Assembly (NCBI GenBank): GCA_015061955.1
Contig: SUVO01000009.1
Coordinates: 51,031 to 115,030 of the forward strand
DNA from: Verrucomicrobiaceae bacterium
GTDB taxonomy: Bacteria > Verrucomicrobiota > Verrucomicrobiia > Opitutales > Intestinicryptomonadaceae
Direction: 5' to 3'
Length of the DNA stretch: 64,000 nucleotides
Part shown: positions 26,753 to 36,092 of the stretch, in pieces
Layout of the letters: each line of letters begins with the position of its first letter
Position numbering within the stretch: the first letter of the stretch is position 1
The notes under the pieces: model-generated
Databases searched by the model: none
Seen by the model: only the letters and a program-made list of their open reading frames with translations
What the model was told of the DNA's origin: nothing
Program-made: the position numbers and the translations under genes

Positions 26753-27886
26753 ATGTTTTCAAATTCTTTAATTTTTGCAGAAGTTGCTCCGTCTTTTTGG
26801 GATAATGTGTGGAGTATTGTTTTGCCTGTACTTTGTTCTTTAATTTGCATAGTTGTTGTGATGACTTTTGCAGGATTAAGTGTTGTAGCAGAACGTAAAA
26901 TTAGCTCGTACATACAAGGCAGATGGGGTCCAAATCGTACAGCAATTCCCTATATAGAGGTAATTCCATTCGTTGGAAACTTCTTGAAGAAGAATGGTTT
27001 GATGCAGTTGGCTGCCGATGGTCTGAAATTCTTGTTGAAAGAAGATCCATTGCCAAAACATGTAAATAAGTTTTGGTATATGATTGCTCCAGTAATGTCG
27101 TTGGCGCCTGTTTTGATTGCAGCAAGCGTAATTCCATTTGGTATATATTGGTTAGATGGAAAATCGAATGCAATAGCCGTTGCTAATTTAGATGTAAGTT
27201 TGTTGTTTGCTTTGGCAATAGGCTCGTTGGGGGTTTTGGGTGGAATAATGGCTGGGTGGTCGTCGAATAGTAAGTTGCCGTATATTGGTGGTATGCGTGC
27301 GGCGGCACAAGTTATTAGTTATGAACTTGCTATGGGGTTGTCGGTTTTGCCTGTTATCTTGATGGTTGCTTCGAAAGGTGTTCAATCGCCTATGAGCTTG
27401 TTCGAAATTTCAAATGCACAAAGCAACTCTTTGTGGTTTTGTATATCGCAACCGTTGTCGGCATTGATATTCATAGTGGCACTTTTTGCCGAAACTAACC
27501 GATTGCCATTCGATATGGCTGAAAGCGAAACTGACATTGTTAGTGGATATCATACTGAATATGGCAGTTTTAAGTTTGGTTTGTTCTTTGTTGGCGAATA
27601 TGGCCATATTGTTGTTGGTTCGTCTATATTTATTGCATTGTTCTTAGGTGGTTGGAATCCACTGCCGTGCGAAAGTTGGCCACAAAGTTGGGGAATATGG
27701 GCTTCGATATTATCGGTGATAACATTCCTCGTTAAGATTGCAATGATGATTTTCTTCTTTATTTGGATTCGTTGGACTCTCCCACGTTTCAGAAACGACC
27801 AAGTAATGAATTTAGGTTGGAAGTGTCTGTTGCCGTTGGCATTAGCAAACTTCGTAGGTTACTTAATTTATACTTCTATAAGGTAA
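26753..27886 (+). CDS. nuoH: NADH-quinone oxidoreductase subunit H
   Basis: 377 residues, eight or so membrane segments. Diagnostic motifs: ERKISSYIQGRWGPNR at the first loop, QLAADGLKFLLKEDPLP, and AETNRLPFDMAESETDIVSG in the quinone-chamber loop, followed by SGYHTEYG. NuoH joins the membrane arm to the peripheral arm and lines the quinone cavity. AAAGGA lies 11 bases before the ATG. Confidence 0.95.
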   Translation: MFSNSLIFAEVAPSFWDNVWSIVLPVLCSLICIVVVMTFAGLSVVAERKISSYIQGRWGPNRTAIPYIEVIPFVGNFLKKNGLMQLAADGLKFLLKEDPLPKHVNKFWYMIAPVMSLAPVLIAASVIPFGIYWLDGKSNAIAVANLDVSLLFALAIGSLGVLGGIMAGWSSNSKLPYIGGMRAAAQVISYELAMGLSVLPVILMVASKGVQSPMSLFEISNAQSNSLWFCISQPLSALIFIVALFAETNRLPFDMAESETDIVSGYHTEYGSFKFGLFFVGEYGHIVVGSSIFIALFLGGWNPLPCESWPQSWGIWASILSVITFLVKIAMMIFFFIWIRWTLPRFRNDQVMNLGWKCLLPLALANFVGYLIYTSIR

Positions 27887-27890
27887 TTTT

Positions 27891-28421
27891 ATGGCAATAA
27901 TTGTTGAAAGAAAACGATTGAGCTTTTGGGAACGTACTTATTTGCCCCAAATATTTTCAGGTCTTTATATAACAATAAAGAACTTCTTTTCACCGAAGGT
28001 AACTTTAGAATATCCAGATCAGCGTCCAGTCTTGCCAGTAGGATATCGTGGAGCACCCGTTTTGGTGAGCGATTCAAATGGAAGAAACAAGTGTGTTTCG
28101 TGTCAGTTGTGCGAATTTGTGTGTCCGTCGAAGGCTATAAAGGTAACGCCATCAGCAATTCCAGAAGATAGCGAGTATGCGTTTATTGAAAAAGGCCCAA
28201 GCGAGTTTCAAATAGATATGTCGAGATGTATTTTTTGTGGATACTGTCAAGAGGCGTGTCCTGAGCAAGCTATTGTTATGAGTACCGAATTTTCTATAAA
28301 TGCTTACTCGCGTGCAGGGTTGTTGCGTAAGAAAAATGATCTTTACAAGTCTGGTGGAGTTGTTCCCGACAGAATAATGAAATGGCAGAAAGTAAAAGAA
28401 AATTCTCAGAAAGGTAAATAA
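27891..28421 (+). CDS. nuoI: NADH-quinone oxidoreductase subunit I
   Basis: 176 residues with two ferredoxin-type [4Fe-4S] motifs, CVSCQLCEFVCPSKAI and CIFCGYCQEACPEQAI, which bind clusters N6a and N6b that pass electrons to NuoB. The N-terminus PQIFSGLYITIKNFFSPKVT and EYPDQRPVLPVGYRGAP are typical. Its TAA overlaps the nuoJ start by one base. Confidence 0.95.
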   Translation: MAIIVERKRLSFWERTYLPQIFSGLYITIKNFFSPKVTLEYPDQRPVLPVGYRGAPVLVSDSNGRNKCVSCQLCEFVCPSKAIKVTPSAIPEDSEYAFIEKGPSEFQIDMSRCIFCGYCQEACPEQAIVMSTEFSINAYSRAGLLRKKNDLYKSGGVVPDRIMKWQKVKENSQKGK

Positions 28422-28939
28422 TGGAAAATTTTGTTTATTATCTTTTTTGTGCAATGTGCGTAGGTGGTGCATTGGGAGTTATAGTTTTGCGAGATTTTGT
28501 AAATTCGGCAATGTCTATGCTTGTATCAATGCTCGGTGTTGCTGGATTGATGTTGTTGATGAACGCATATTTCCCTGCATTTATAATGATTACCGTTTAT
28601 GCAGGTGCTGTTATGGTTTTGTTCGTTTTTGTAGTGATGCTAGTTGGGGATAAAAAAGTAGAGCGTCGTTGGGGTAAGCAGATTGCACTGGTTTTCTTAT
28701 GGATTGCCTTGTGTGTGTTGGTCGGCGTTTTTGCTCCAGAGCTTGTTGCAGATTCTAATGATATGGTACAAACTGATGCTTCTGCATTAGCTAAGGCTCA
28801 GAATTATGGTATTGCAATGTTGGGTAAGTTTATGTTCCCAATGCAGATTGTAGGTTTGTTGTTGTTGGCAGCTATGGTTGGTGTTATTGTAATAGCAAAA
28901 CCTAATGCTACCAAAAAAGTTAAATCAGATATGTTGTAA
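28421..28939 (+). CDS. nuoJ: NADH-quinone oxidoreductase subunit J
   Basis: 172 residues with five membrane segments. VLRDFVNSAMSMLVSMLGVAG and MITVYAGAVMVLFVFVVMLVG are the family signatures; the latter is the pi-bulge helix region important for coupling. It starts within the nuoI stop (TAATG). Confidence 0.93.
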   Translation: MENFVYYLFCAMCVGGALGVIVLRDFVNSAMSMLVSMLGVAGLMLLMNAYFPAFIMITVYAGAVMVLFVFVVMLVGDKKVERRWGKQIALVFLWIALCVLVGVFAPELVADSNDMVQTDASALAKAQNYGIAMLGKFMFPMQIVGLLLLAAMVGVIVIAKPNATKKVKSDML

Positions 28940-28950
28940 GGCTTTTTGAC

Positions 28951-29256
28951 ATGGAAGAGTATTTGATAAAATTTTTAGTTCCAGCACTTATGCTGTTTAT
29001 AACAGGTATGTTGGGGGTTATGTTTAAACGCAATATTATAACAATTTTTATGTGCGTAGAAATGATGTTAGTTGCTTCTATGCTTGTTTTTGTTGCTTTT
29101 GCATCGGCTACAAATGATATATCGGGTGCAGTATTTGCATTTTTCGTAATGGCGATAGCTGCTGCCGAGGTGGCAGTAGGCTTAGCTGTAATAACTAAGC
29201 TTTTCAAGGTTGAAAATACTGTTTCAACTAAAGAATTGCACACACTTGGAGATTAA
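28951..29256 (+). CDS. nuoK: NADH-quinone oxidoreductase subunit K
   Basis: 101 residues, three membrane segments, the standard NuoK size. GMLGVMFKRNIITIFMCVEMM contains the conserved membrane Glu (CVEMM), and AFFVMAIAAAEVAVGLA the second conserved Glu, both in the proton pathway. It lies 11 bases after nuoJ and ends four bases before the nuoL ATG. Confidence 0.94.
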   Translation: MEEYLIKFLVPALMLFITGMLGVMFKRNIITIFMCVEMMLVASMLVFVAFASATNDISGAVFAFFVMAIAAAEVAVGLAVITKLFKVENTVSTKELHTLGD

Positions 29257-29260
29257 TTTT

Positions 29261-31165
29261 ATGGAAATGTTAAATAGCATTTTGTTTTTACCACTGTTGA
29301 GTGCTGTTCTTATTATTTTGTTTTTGAGAACATCAAAGTGGGGTGGGGCAATGGTTTCGGTGTTGTCGGCTGTTGTCTGCGCTATTATGGCTTTGGTCGT
29401 TATATTGAGCAATACAACATCGATAAAAAGTTCATTTGTTCTTTTTGAGTTGGGCGACTTTTCAATGAATATTGGTTTGTTGTTCGATTCTATTGGTGCA
29501 AATATGTTGTTTGTTGTTTGTGTTGTTGGATTTTTAATCCATGTATTTAGTGTTGGATATATGGACGATGATAACTCTAAAGGCAGATTTTTTGCTGGAT
29601 TGAGTTTCTTTATGTTCTCAATGTCGGGCATAGTACTGGCGTCGAATTTGTTTATGATGTTTGTGTTCTGGGAGCTTGTAGGTTTTAGCTCGTATGCACT
29701 AATAGCGCATTATGCCGATACTCCAGATGCTCGCGAAGCATCTAAAAAAGCATTTATAGTAAATCGCGTTGGCGACTTTGGCTTTTTGTTGGGTATAATT
29801 TTCTGTTGGTCGGTATTTGGCACAACCGATTTTGTAGAACTTGCACAAATTATTAAGGAATCTCCCGATAAAGCATCAACTCTTATGGGGTTGTTGATAA
29901 TGTGTGGTTTTATTGGTAAAAGTGCACAGTTCCCATTGCAAGTTTGGTTGAGTGATGCAATGGCTGGTCCAACACCAGTTTCGGCACTTATCCACGCTGC
30001 TACAATGGTTGCCGCAGGTATATTTATGATGGTGCGTTTGGCGTCGATTGGCTTCTTGACAAACGATGTTTTGGCAGTGGTTATGGTGCTTGGTTCGTTG
30101 ATGGCTTTTATGGCTGGTCTTTGGGCTTTAGGGCAGAACGATATCAAAAAGATTTTAGCATATTCAACGCTTGCACATTTAGGTATGATGGGTGCAGGTA
30201 TTGGTTTGGGATACGGTTTTGCAATGTTCCACCTTACAACACACGCATTCTTTAAGGCAACATTGTTCTTGGTTGCAGGTTCTATAATTCATGCGTGCCA
30301 TCACGAGCAAAATGTGTTCAAGATGGGGGGCTTATTTAAGCGTATGCCTATTACATCAATAACAGCTTTGGTTGCAACATTGTCGATTGTGGCAATTCCT
30401 TATTTTAGTGGTTATTATAGTAAAGAATCTATTTTAACTTCGGCATTTGCAATGGCGTCTGATAGGGGCGAGTTTTTTAATTATGTAGTTTTGGCATTGT
30501 TAGTTGGTGGTGCTTTCTTAACACCAATATACATGGGCAGATTGTTCTTCAACGTATTTTTAGGAAAACCAAATTCTGAACGGGCTGAACATGCTAAGGA
30601 AAGTGGTTTGTTTATGAGTATACCACTTATTGTATTGGGTATATTGTCGATTGCAGGTGGGTGGTCGTATGTTTGCGAGTGTCGTTGGTTTGAGGGAAAG
30701 ATGAGTTGCTTAATACCAACATCGGCATGCGTTTTTGTTGGCGATTTCTTGAAGTCGCATATGAAAATGCTTCACGAAATACCTTCGGTGCATACATTTG
30801 AGTATCTGACATTAGCGTTAACATTCATAGGTATTGCAATTGCGTATGTAGTTTATGGTCGATGTGGTGGACGCGATACTCTTGAGGAATCGGCACCAGT
30901 TGTTTACAAGGTTCTTAATAAACATGGCTGGTTTGATGATATTTACAACTGGTATGTTGCTAAAGTTCAACAACGTATAGCTGTGCTGTTGTCGGTTGTG
31001 GTTGATTTAAGTTTAATTGAATTGCTCAGTGTTAGAGGTTTTGGCGTGGTTTGTGCCATAGTTGGACAAGGTTTTAAACGTTTGCATGATTGCTCTGCAA
31101 ATTCGCAAGTAAAATGGTTTGTAGCAGGAATTGTGTTTGTTTTTGCTTTGGTAATTTTTTCATAG
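29261..31165 (+). CDS. nuoL: NADH-quinone oxidoreductase subunit L
   Basis: 634 residues from ATG 29261 (MEMLNSILFLPLLSA); the frame is open upstream into nuoK, but this Met fits the family. WELVGFSSYALIAHY, RVGDFGFLLGI, AMAGPTPVSALIHAATMVAAG and LAHLGMMGAG are antiporter-like proton-channel motifs. The C-terminus has the extended segment (WFDDIYNWYVAKVQQRIA) corresponding to the lateral helix. It is the distal proton-pumping subunit. Confidence 0.94.
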   Translation: MEMLNSILFLPLLSAVLIILFLRTSKWGGAMVSVLSAVVCAIMALVVILSNTTSIKSSFVLFELGDFSMNIGLLFDSIGANMLFVVCVVGFLIHVFSVGYMDDDNSKGRFFAGLSFFMFSMSGIVLASNLFMMFVFWELVGFSSYALIAHYADTPDAREASKKAFIVNRVGDFGFLLGIIFCWSVFGTTDFVELAQIIKESPDKASTLMGLLIMCGFIGKSAQFPLQVWLSDAMAGPTPVSALIHAATMVAAGIFMMVRLASIGFLTNDVLAVVMVLGSLMAFMAGLWALGQNDIKKILAYSTLAHLGMMGAGIGLGYGFAMFHLTTHAFFKATLFLVAGSIIHACHHEQNVFKMGGLFKRMPITSITALVATLSIVAIPYFSGYYSKESILTSAFAMASDRGEFFNYVVLALLVGGAFLTPIYMGRLFFNVFLGKPNSERAEHAKESGLFMSIPLIVLGILSIAGGWSYVCECRWFEGKMSCLIPTSACVFVGDFLKSHMKMLHEIPSVHTFEYLTLALTFIGIAIAYVVYGRCGGRDTLEESAPVVYKVLNKHGWFDDIYNWYVAKVQQRIAVLLSVVVDLSLIELLSVRGFGVVCAIVGQGFKRLHDCSANSQVKWFVAGIVFVFALVIFS

Positions 31166-31174
31166 GAGTTTGTA

Positions 31175-32671
31175 ATGGAAAATATATCTGAAATTTTGTT
31201 AAATAGTGCAATATATGCACCATTTGTATTTGCGATAATGTTGACGTTTTCGTGGAAATTTATTGGTGCAAAAATGTCGGGTGGTATTGCGTTGTTGTCG
31301 AGTGTTATATCGCTTATTTGTGGTTTGGGAGTATGTGGATGTTTCTTCTTTACTCCAGAGGGATATAACTCGTTTGTTTTTGCAAGTCGATTGGGTATTC
31401 TTCCTGAATTTGCATTGAGTGCGTTATCAATGCCTATGCTTGCATTGGCTGTTATTGTTAGTTTTTCTGCAACTGTTTATTCGTTGTCGTTAGAAATAAA
31501 AAACGCGAAGTTGTATTACATATTATTACTTGTAATGCAAGGTGGTTTGTTTGGTGCATTTACTTCAACAAATTTATTGTGGATATATATGTTCCACGAA
31601 TTTGCGTTAATACCTACCTTTATAGCAATGGTTCTTTGGGGTAGTGTTGGAAAACGAATGGCAGCAATGCAGATGGCTATTTATCTAACATTAGGTGCGT
31701 TGGTATCGTTGATAGGTATAATAGCTGTTTATGCAAGCTCGTTGGCTTCAGACTTTTCAATAGTTTCAATATCATCGGCATTAACAACACAACATATTGA
31801 TGCTTCTTGGCAGAAGACAATTTTTGGTTTGTTGCTATTTGGATTAGGTACGTTGGTAAGTTTGTTCCCATTCTATACTTGGGCTCCTCGTACATACGCA
31901 TGTGCGCCTACGGCATTTGCTATGCTCCACGCTGGTGTTTTGAAGAAATTTGGGTTGTTTGTTTTGATACAAGTAGCAGTTCCATTCTTACCCGAAGGAT
32001 GTTTTCAGTGGGTAAATGTGATTGCTGTGCTGGCGTTGGTAAATGTAATATTTATAGGTCTTGTAACTATGGCTCAACGTGATCTAAAGCTGATGGTATC
32101 GTACTCAAGTGTTGCTCATATGGGATTGTGTTTCTTGGGGATTGCAAGTATGAGTGTTCTTGGTGTAGGTGGTGCAGTATTCTTGATGTTTGGTCATGGT
32201 TTAAGCGTTGCTTTAATGTTGATGCTTTCAAACATAATAGTAAATCGAACAAATCAGTGGGATATGTTCAAAATGGGGGGTATGTATAAGCAAACTCCAA
32301 TTTTGGCAGGCTTTTTCATCGCAGGAACAATGGCAAGTTTGGGTTTACCTATGTTCGCAAATTTTTGGGGTGAAATTACAATTCTTACATCGTTGTGGGA
32401 TTTTTCGCCAACGGTATGTGCGTTAGCAACAACAGGTATAGTAATTTCGGCAATTTATGGATTGCGTGCTGTGGCTCGTGTATTTATGGGTAAGCCATCT
32501 AAAGAGCTTACGGAACGTATTTCATCTATAGCCGATATATCTAAGATAGAGAGAGTTGCTGCTATTGTGTTGGTAGTGGCTTTGGTCTTTGTAGGTGTAT
32601 GTCCAAAGGTAATATCAGAACCTGCTGATGCTTTGTTAAAATCGCTTCCAGCGTATAATCAAGGAAAGTAA
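31175..32671 (+). CDS. nuoM: NADH-quinone oxidoreductase subunit M
   Basis: 498 residues, about 14 membrane segments. YMFHEFALIPTFIAMVLWG contains the conserved membrane Glu region, FPFYTWAPRTYACAPTAFAML the proton-channel helix, and SSVAHMGLCFLGI the second conserved stretch. AGGAG lies eight bases before the ATG. It is an antiporter-like pumping subunit. Confidence 0.94.
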   Translation: MENISEILLNSAIYAPFVFAIMLTFSWKFIGAKMSGGIALLSSVISLICGLGVCGCFFFTPEGYNSFVFASRLGILPEFALSALSMPMLALAVIVSFSATVYSLSLEIKNAKLYYILLLVMQGGLFGAFTSTNLLWIYMFHEFALIPTFIAMVLWGSVGKRMAAMQMAIYLTLGALVSLIGIIAVYASSLASDFSIVSISSALTTQHIDASWQKTIFGLLLFGLGTLVSLFPFYTWAPRTYACAPTAFAMLHAGVLKKFGLFVLIQVAVPFLPEGCFQWVNVIAVLALVNVIFIGLVTMAQRDLKLMVSYSSVAHMGLCFLGIASMSVLGVGGAVFLMFGHGLSVALMLMLSNIIVNRTNQWDMFKMGGMYKQTPILAGFFIAGTMASLGLPMFANFWGEITILTSLWDFSPTVCALATTGIVISAIYGLRAVARVFMGKPSKELTERISSIADISKIERVAAIVLVVALVFVGVCPKVISEPADALLKSLPAYNQGK

Positions 32672-32672
32672 T

Positions 32673-34127
32673 ATGGAAATATCTTCTAATATTGAATTTT
32701 TTAATTGGGCTTCTATTAAAATGGAAGCAACACTCGCAGTTTGTGCAATATTAACATTGTTAGCAACTGCATGTTTGCCTAAGAGCTTTAATAAAATAAT
32801 ATCGGTGTTTGCGTTTGTTGGTATGTATGTGGCGTTGGGAATAAACTTTGTATTTCCAATAGAGAACGGACATCTCGGTATTTTACCTCAAAATAACGTT
32901 TTGGGGTGCTTAATTGTTATGTGTGCAATATTGTCGGCGCAAATGAGCTTTTATTTCTTCGATAAACTTGGCAGAACAGAGTATCGCAACGAATTTATTG
33001 CTCTTATAATGATTAGTGCGGCGTCGTTGATAATATTTGGACGTTCAAGTAATTTGATGTTGGCATTTGTTGCGTTGGAATGCGCTACAATTTGTTTGTA
33101 TATTTTGGCGTGTTTTAACAAAGATAGTTCTGCATCATTAGAGGCATCTACAAAATATTTGATTGTTGGTGGTGTAAGTGGAGCAACTTTGCTTTTAGGT
33201 ATAGCATTTATTTATGGTGCTAGCAGAATTTCAGGAATAGATTTTTTGTATTTCGACAATTTTTCTGAAGGCTTACTGAATAAATTTTTCCTAGTGGGTT
33301 TTATTTTAATTTTGGCTGGTATATTCTTTAAGATTGCTGTGTTCCCATTCCAGTTTTGGGCTCCAGATGTTTATCAAGGATCACCTACTCCGGTTTCGGC
33401 ATTCTTTGCAGTAGCGTCTAAAATTGCAGGTGTTGTATTTTTGGCGAGAATTTGCATATGGTTTAAGTTTGATTCAGTTGAATTGTTGGGGGCTAAAGAA
33501 CATATATTAACTGCAATTTCTGCTGTTGCAATTATAACCATTTTAATTGGAAATTTAGGTGGCATAACGCAACAAAAAACGAAACGTTTGATGGCGTTTT
33601 CGGGTATATCGAACGCAGGTTATTTATTGGTACTTATTGCCTCGCTATTGGCTCAACCTAAGATTTTAGATTCGTTTGGTCCTGTAATGTTCTTCTATTT
33701 AGGTGCGTATATGTTTGCAAATTACGCGTTGTTTTTTGCTATCAATCAGTTCGCTGATGCCGATGATAGTTTGCAATCATTACAAGATTATAGAGGTTTA
33801 ATGCGTAAAAGACCAACGGTTGCGTCGGGTATGATTGTAAGCTTGGCATCGTTGGCAGGTATTCCACCAACGGCAGGATTTTTTGGTAAAGTTTTAATTT
33901 TGATTTTAGCGTGGTGGGCTCAGTTGTATTGGTTGATTGCTGTTATGATTTTGGGTAGTGCAATTTCTATCTATTACTATTTTGGTTGGATACGTGCAAT
34001 GCTTGAAAAATCAGAAGGGTCAGAAGCTTCGTTTGAACCTACACCAAGTTCTGTACAAACAATAGTATTGTTGTCGATAGCTGTAATAGTGTTGTCGGTA
34101 GTAGTTTTGCCAATATTAGGAGTTTAG
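32673..34127 (+). CDS. nuoN: NADH-quinone oxidoreductase subunit N
   Basis: 484 residues. VALECATICLYILACFNKDSS, FKIAVFPFQFWAPDVYQGSP, PTPVSAFFAVASKIAGVV and SLAGIPPTAGFFGKVLIL are the diagnostic NuoN stretches. It starts one base after the nuoM stop and is the last complex I gene. The lipoprotein gene begins 17 bases later and is probably in the same transcript. Confidence 0.94.
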   Translation: MEISSNIEFFNWASIKMEATLAVCAILTLLATACLPKSFNKIISVFAFVGMYVALGINFVFPIENGHLGILPQNNVLGCLIVMCAILSAQMSFYFFDKLGRTEYRNEFIALIMISAASLIIFGRSSNLMLAFVALECATICLYILACFNKDSSASLEASTKYLIVGGVSGATLLLGIAFIYGASRISGIDFLYFDNFSEGLLNKFFLVGFILILAGIFFKIAVFPFQFWAPDVYQGSPTPVSAFFAVASKIAGVVFLARICIWFKFDSVELLGAKEHILTAISAVAIITILIGNLGGITQQKTKRLMAFSGISNAGYLLVLIASLLAQPKILDSFGPVMFFYLGAYMFANYALFFAINQFADADDSLQSLQDYRGLMRKRPTVASGMIVSLASLAGIPPTAGFFGKVLILILAWWAQLYWLIAVMILGSAISIYYYFGWIRAMLEKSEGSEASFEPTPSSVQTIVLLSIAVIVLSVVVLPILGV

Positions 34128-34144
34128 TTTTAAGGTAAAGAGAT

Positions 34145-34507
34145 ATGAAAAAAATAGTATTGTTGTCTTTGTTTAGTTTGATTTTATTTGGTTGCAATTC
34201 AGATCCGAAAGAAATTTATTCGCGTCAAATGCGTATAGAGTCAAATCCATCTGGGGCAGCAGTTATTGTTAATAGTTTTAAGTTGGGGAAAACTCCAATA
34301 GATGTGTCGGTAGAGACCACAGAAGATGGCTGTTTTGTTAATAAGACATCAATTACAATTATTCCTGTAGATTCTAATCACTTTACGCAAATTGAAACTT
34401 TTTCTGGATTTAGAAAATCTACTCCCAATGCAAGCAAAGTTCCAGAGAAGTTGATTTTTGATTTAACAAAAAATCCCGAAAAAGAAAAAACCTTAACAAT
34501 TCAGTAA
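34145..34507 (+). CDS. PEGA-domain lipoprotein
   Basis: 120 residues. A lipoprotein signal ends in LFGC (Cys17). Residues 30-58 (RIESNPSGAAVIVNSFKLG then TPIDVSVETTEDG) match the PEGA domain, a small beta-domain found in surface and envelope proteins. AAGG lies before the ATG and the gene sits 17 bases after nuoN, so it is probably the last gene of the nuo transcript. Function unknown. No clear terminator follows it. Confidence 0.75.
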   Translation: MKKIVLLSLFSLILFGCNSDPKEIYSRQMRIESNPSGAAVIVNSFKLGKTPIDVSVETTEDGCFVNKTSITIIPVDSNHFTQIETFSGFRKSTPNASKVPEKLIFDLTKNPEKEKTLTIQ

Positions 34508-34559
34508 GTTGAAAATTGTACTACCTTTTTTGTATTTAATTTGGTCTTTCTTGTAGAAC

Positions 34560-34586
34560 TTGTTAAATATAAAAGAGATGTATGAT
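34560..34586 (+). promoter_or_regulatory. Candidate promoter of the Sel1-repeat gene
   Basis: TTGTTA (34560-34565), a 15-base spacer and TATGAT (34581-34586). The -10 lies only 14 bases before the first ATG at 34601, so an ATG at 34616 could also be used. Confidence 0.35.
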
Positions 34587-34600
34587 TTTTTTCTTCGAGA

Positions 34601-35977
34601 ATGAAAAGACATTTTATGCAAAAATTATGTAAAATTTTGTTTTTTATTTTTGTGAGTTTTCATTCTTATGCTGACAATTTATTGTATTTCTTGGAATTTC
34701 CCAATACTGCAAAAATTCAAAAAAACGTAAATATTGCTGAGTTTGAAAAACAAGAATCTTGGCAGACGCAGTTTAATTTGGGTGTGTGTAAGCTTTTTGG
34801 GGTAGGGTGTCAGATAAATTATGGCGAAGCTGTAATGTTATTTGCAAAATCTATGTATGGAGGTTCTAAACAATCGAAATACGCATTTGCTATCTGTCAA
34901 TTAAATGGGTATGGCATCAAGAAAAACGTAGCAGAGGCTATAAAAAGTTTAGACGATTTAGATAATAATGATTTCGCTCCAGCAACGTGCGAATTAGCGC
35001 TGTGTTATAACGAAGGAATTGGCGTTTCGCAAAATAAAGATATTGCAAAAGTTATGTTAGAAAAGGCTTTTGCGTTTGGTTCTGAACGTGCAGGTGTTGA
35101 ACTTGCTTTAATGCGTACAAACAATATCTCTATAAGCAACGAAAAGGAAGTTTTTGATTGTGTAAAGAAGCTGGCATTAAAAAATAATATAGAAGCTTCT
35201 TATGTTTATGCTGTAATGTTGCAAAAGGGCATTGGAGCTAATCAGGATATTTTTGAAGCAAATCGACTTCTCACGTTTTGCGCTAACAATGGAAACGCAA
35301 ACGCTATGTATTCTATCGGTATGAATTACATAAATGGCGTTGGTGTTGTTGCCGATGCAAAAAAAGCAATTGAATATCTCAAGTTAGCTGGCGAAAAATC
35401 GCATAAAGTGGCTCTAAATAATTTGGCAGTTTGTTATAAGAATGGTATCGGGGTTGAAAAAAATATACCAATAGCTCTTGAATATTTCAGAAAATCGGCT
35501 GAGCTTGGTTATGCTGTGGCGCAGAATAATTTAGCAGTTTGTTATTTACAAGGCTTAGGTGGAAGTTCTGTAGAAGCATTTAAGTGGCTCGAAAAATCGG
35601 CAAAGGGTGGAAATATCGATGCCTTGTTTTCATTAGCAAAGTGCTATTTAGACGGAATTGGAACTCAAAAAAATCCACGAGAAGCTGTATATTGGTTGGA
35701 AAAATCTGCCTTGAAAGGAAATGTTGAGGCAAAAGCAATATTAGGGCAAATTCTGGTAGATGGCTTGTTAGTTGAGAAAAATCTTGAAGATGGAATAGCG
35801 TATTTATCCGATGCTTCGAGTGCTGGAAATTCAGATGCCATGTTGCACTTAGGGGCATGTTATTTTACAGGAATTGGAATTGATAAAAACGAAGAATATG
35901 CACTTGTTCTTTTCAGAAAATCGGCAAGTATGGGTAATAAAAAAGCTATTGAAACTTTACGCAAACTGAATAAATAG
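34601..35977 (+). CDS. Exported Sel1-repeat (SEL1-like TPR) protein
   Basis: 458 residues. An N-terminal signal peptide (ILFFIFVSFHSYA) is followed by about ten Sel1-like repeats of 36 residues, for example NGNANAMYSIGMNYINGVGV, KVALNNLAVCYKNGIGVEKN, YAVAQNNLAVCYLQGLGG and NSDAMLHLGACYFTGIGID. Sel1 repeats form alpha-solenoids that bind other proteins. It is probably periplasmic or surface exposed. An alternative start is the ATG at 34616 (MQKLCKILFF), which would give a more conventional signal peptide. It stands alone between the nuo and efflux operons; the partner is unknown. Confidence 0.85.
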   Translation: MKRHFMQKLCKILFFIFVSFHSYADNLLYFLEFPNTAKIQKNVNIAEFEKQESWQTQFNLGVCKLFGVGCQINYGEAVMLFAKSMYGGSKQSKYAFAICQLNGYGIKKNVAEAIKSLDDLDNNDFAPATCELALCYNEGIGVSQNKDIAKVMLEKAFAFGSERAGVELALMRTNNISISNEKEVFDCVKKLALKNNIEASYVYAVMLQKGIGANQDIFEANRLLTFCANNGNANAMYSIGMNYINGVGVVADAKKAIEYLKLAGEKSHKVALNNLAVCYKNGIGVEKNIPIALEYFRKSAELGYAVAQNNLAVCYLQGLGGSSVEAFKWLEKSAKGGNIDALFSLAKCYLDGIGTQKNPREAVYWLEKSALKGNVEAKAILGQILVDGLLVEKNLEDGIAYLSDASSAGNSDAMLHLGACYFTGIGIDKNEEYALVLFRKSASMGNKKAIETLRKLNK

Positions 35978-36092
35978 ATGTAGTTATTTATTGTTAAATA
36001 GTTGATTGTATAATAAAAATAAATTGAATTTTTTGAAACATTGTGCATATTTTCTTGTTTAACACAATACATAGATATTGGGCGGAGTCTTT

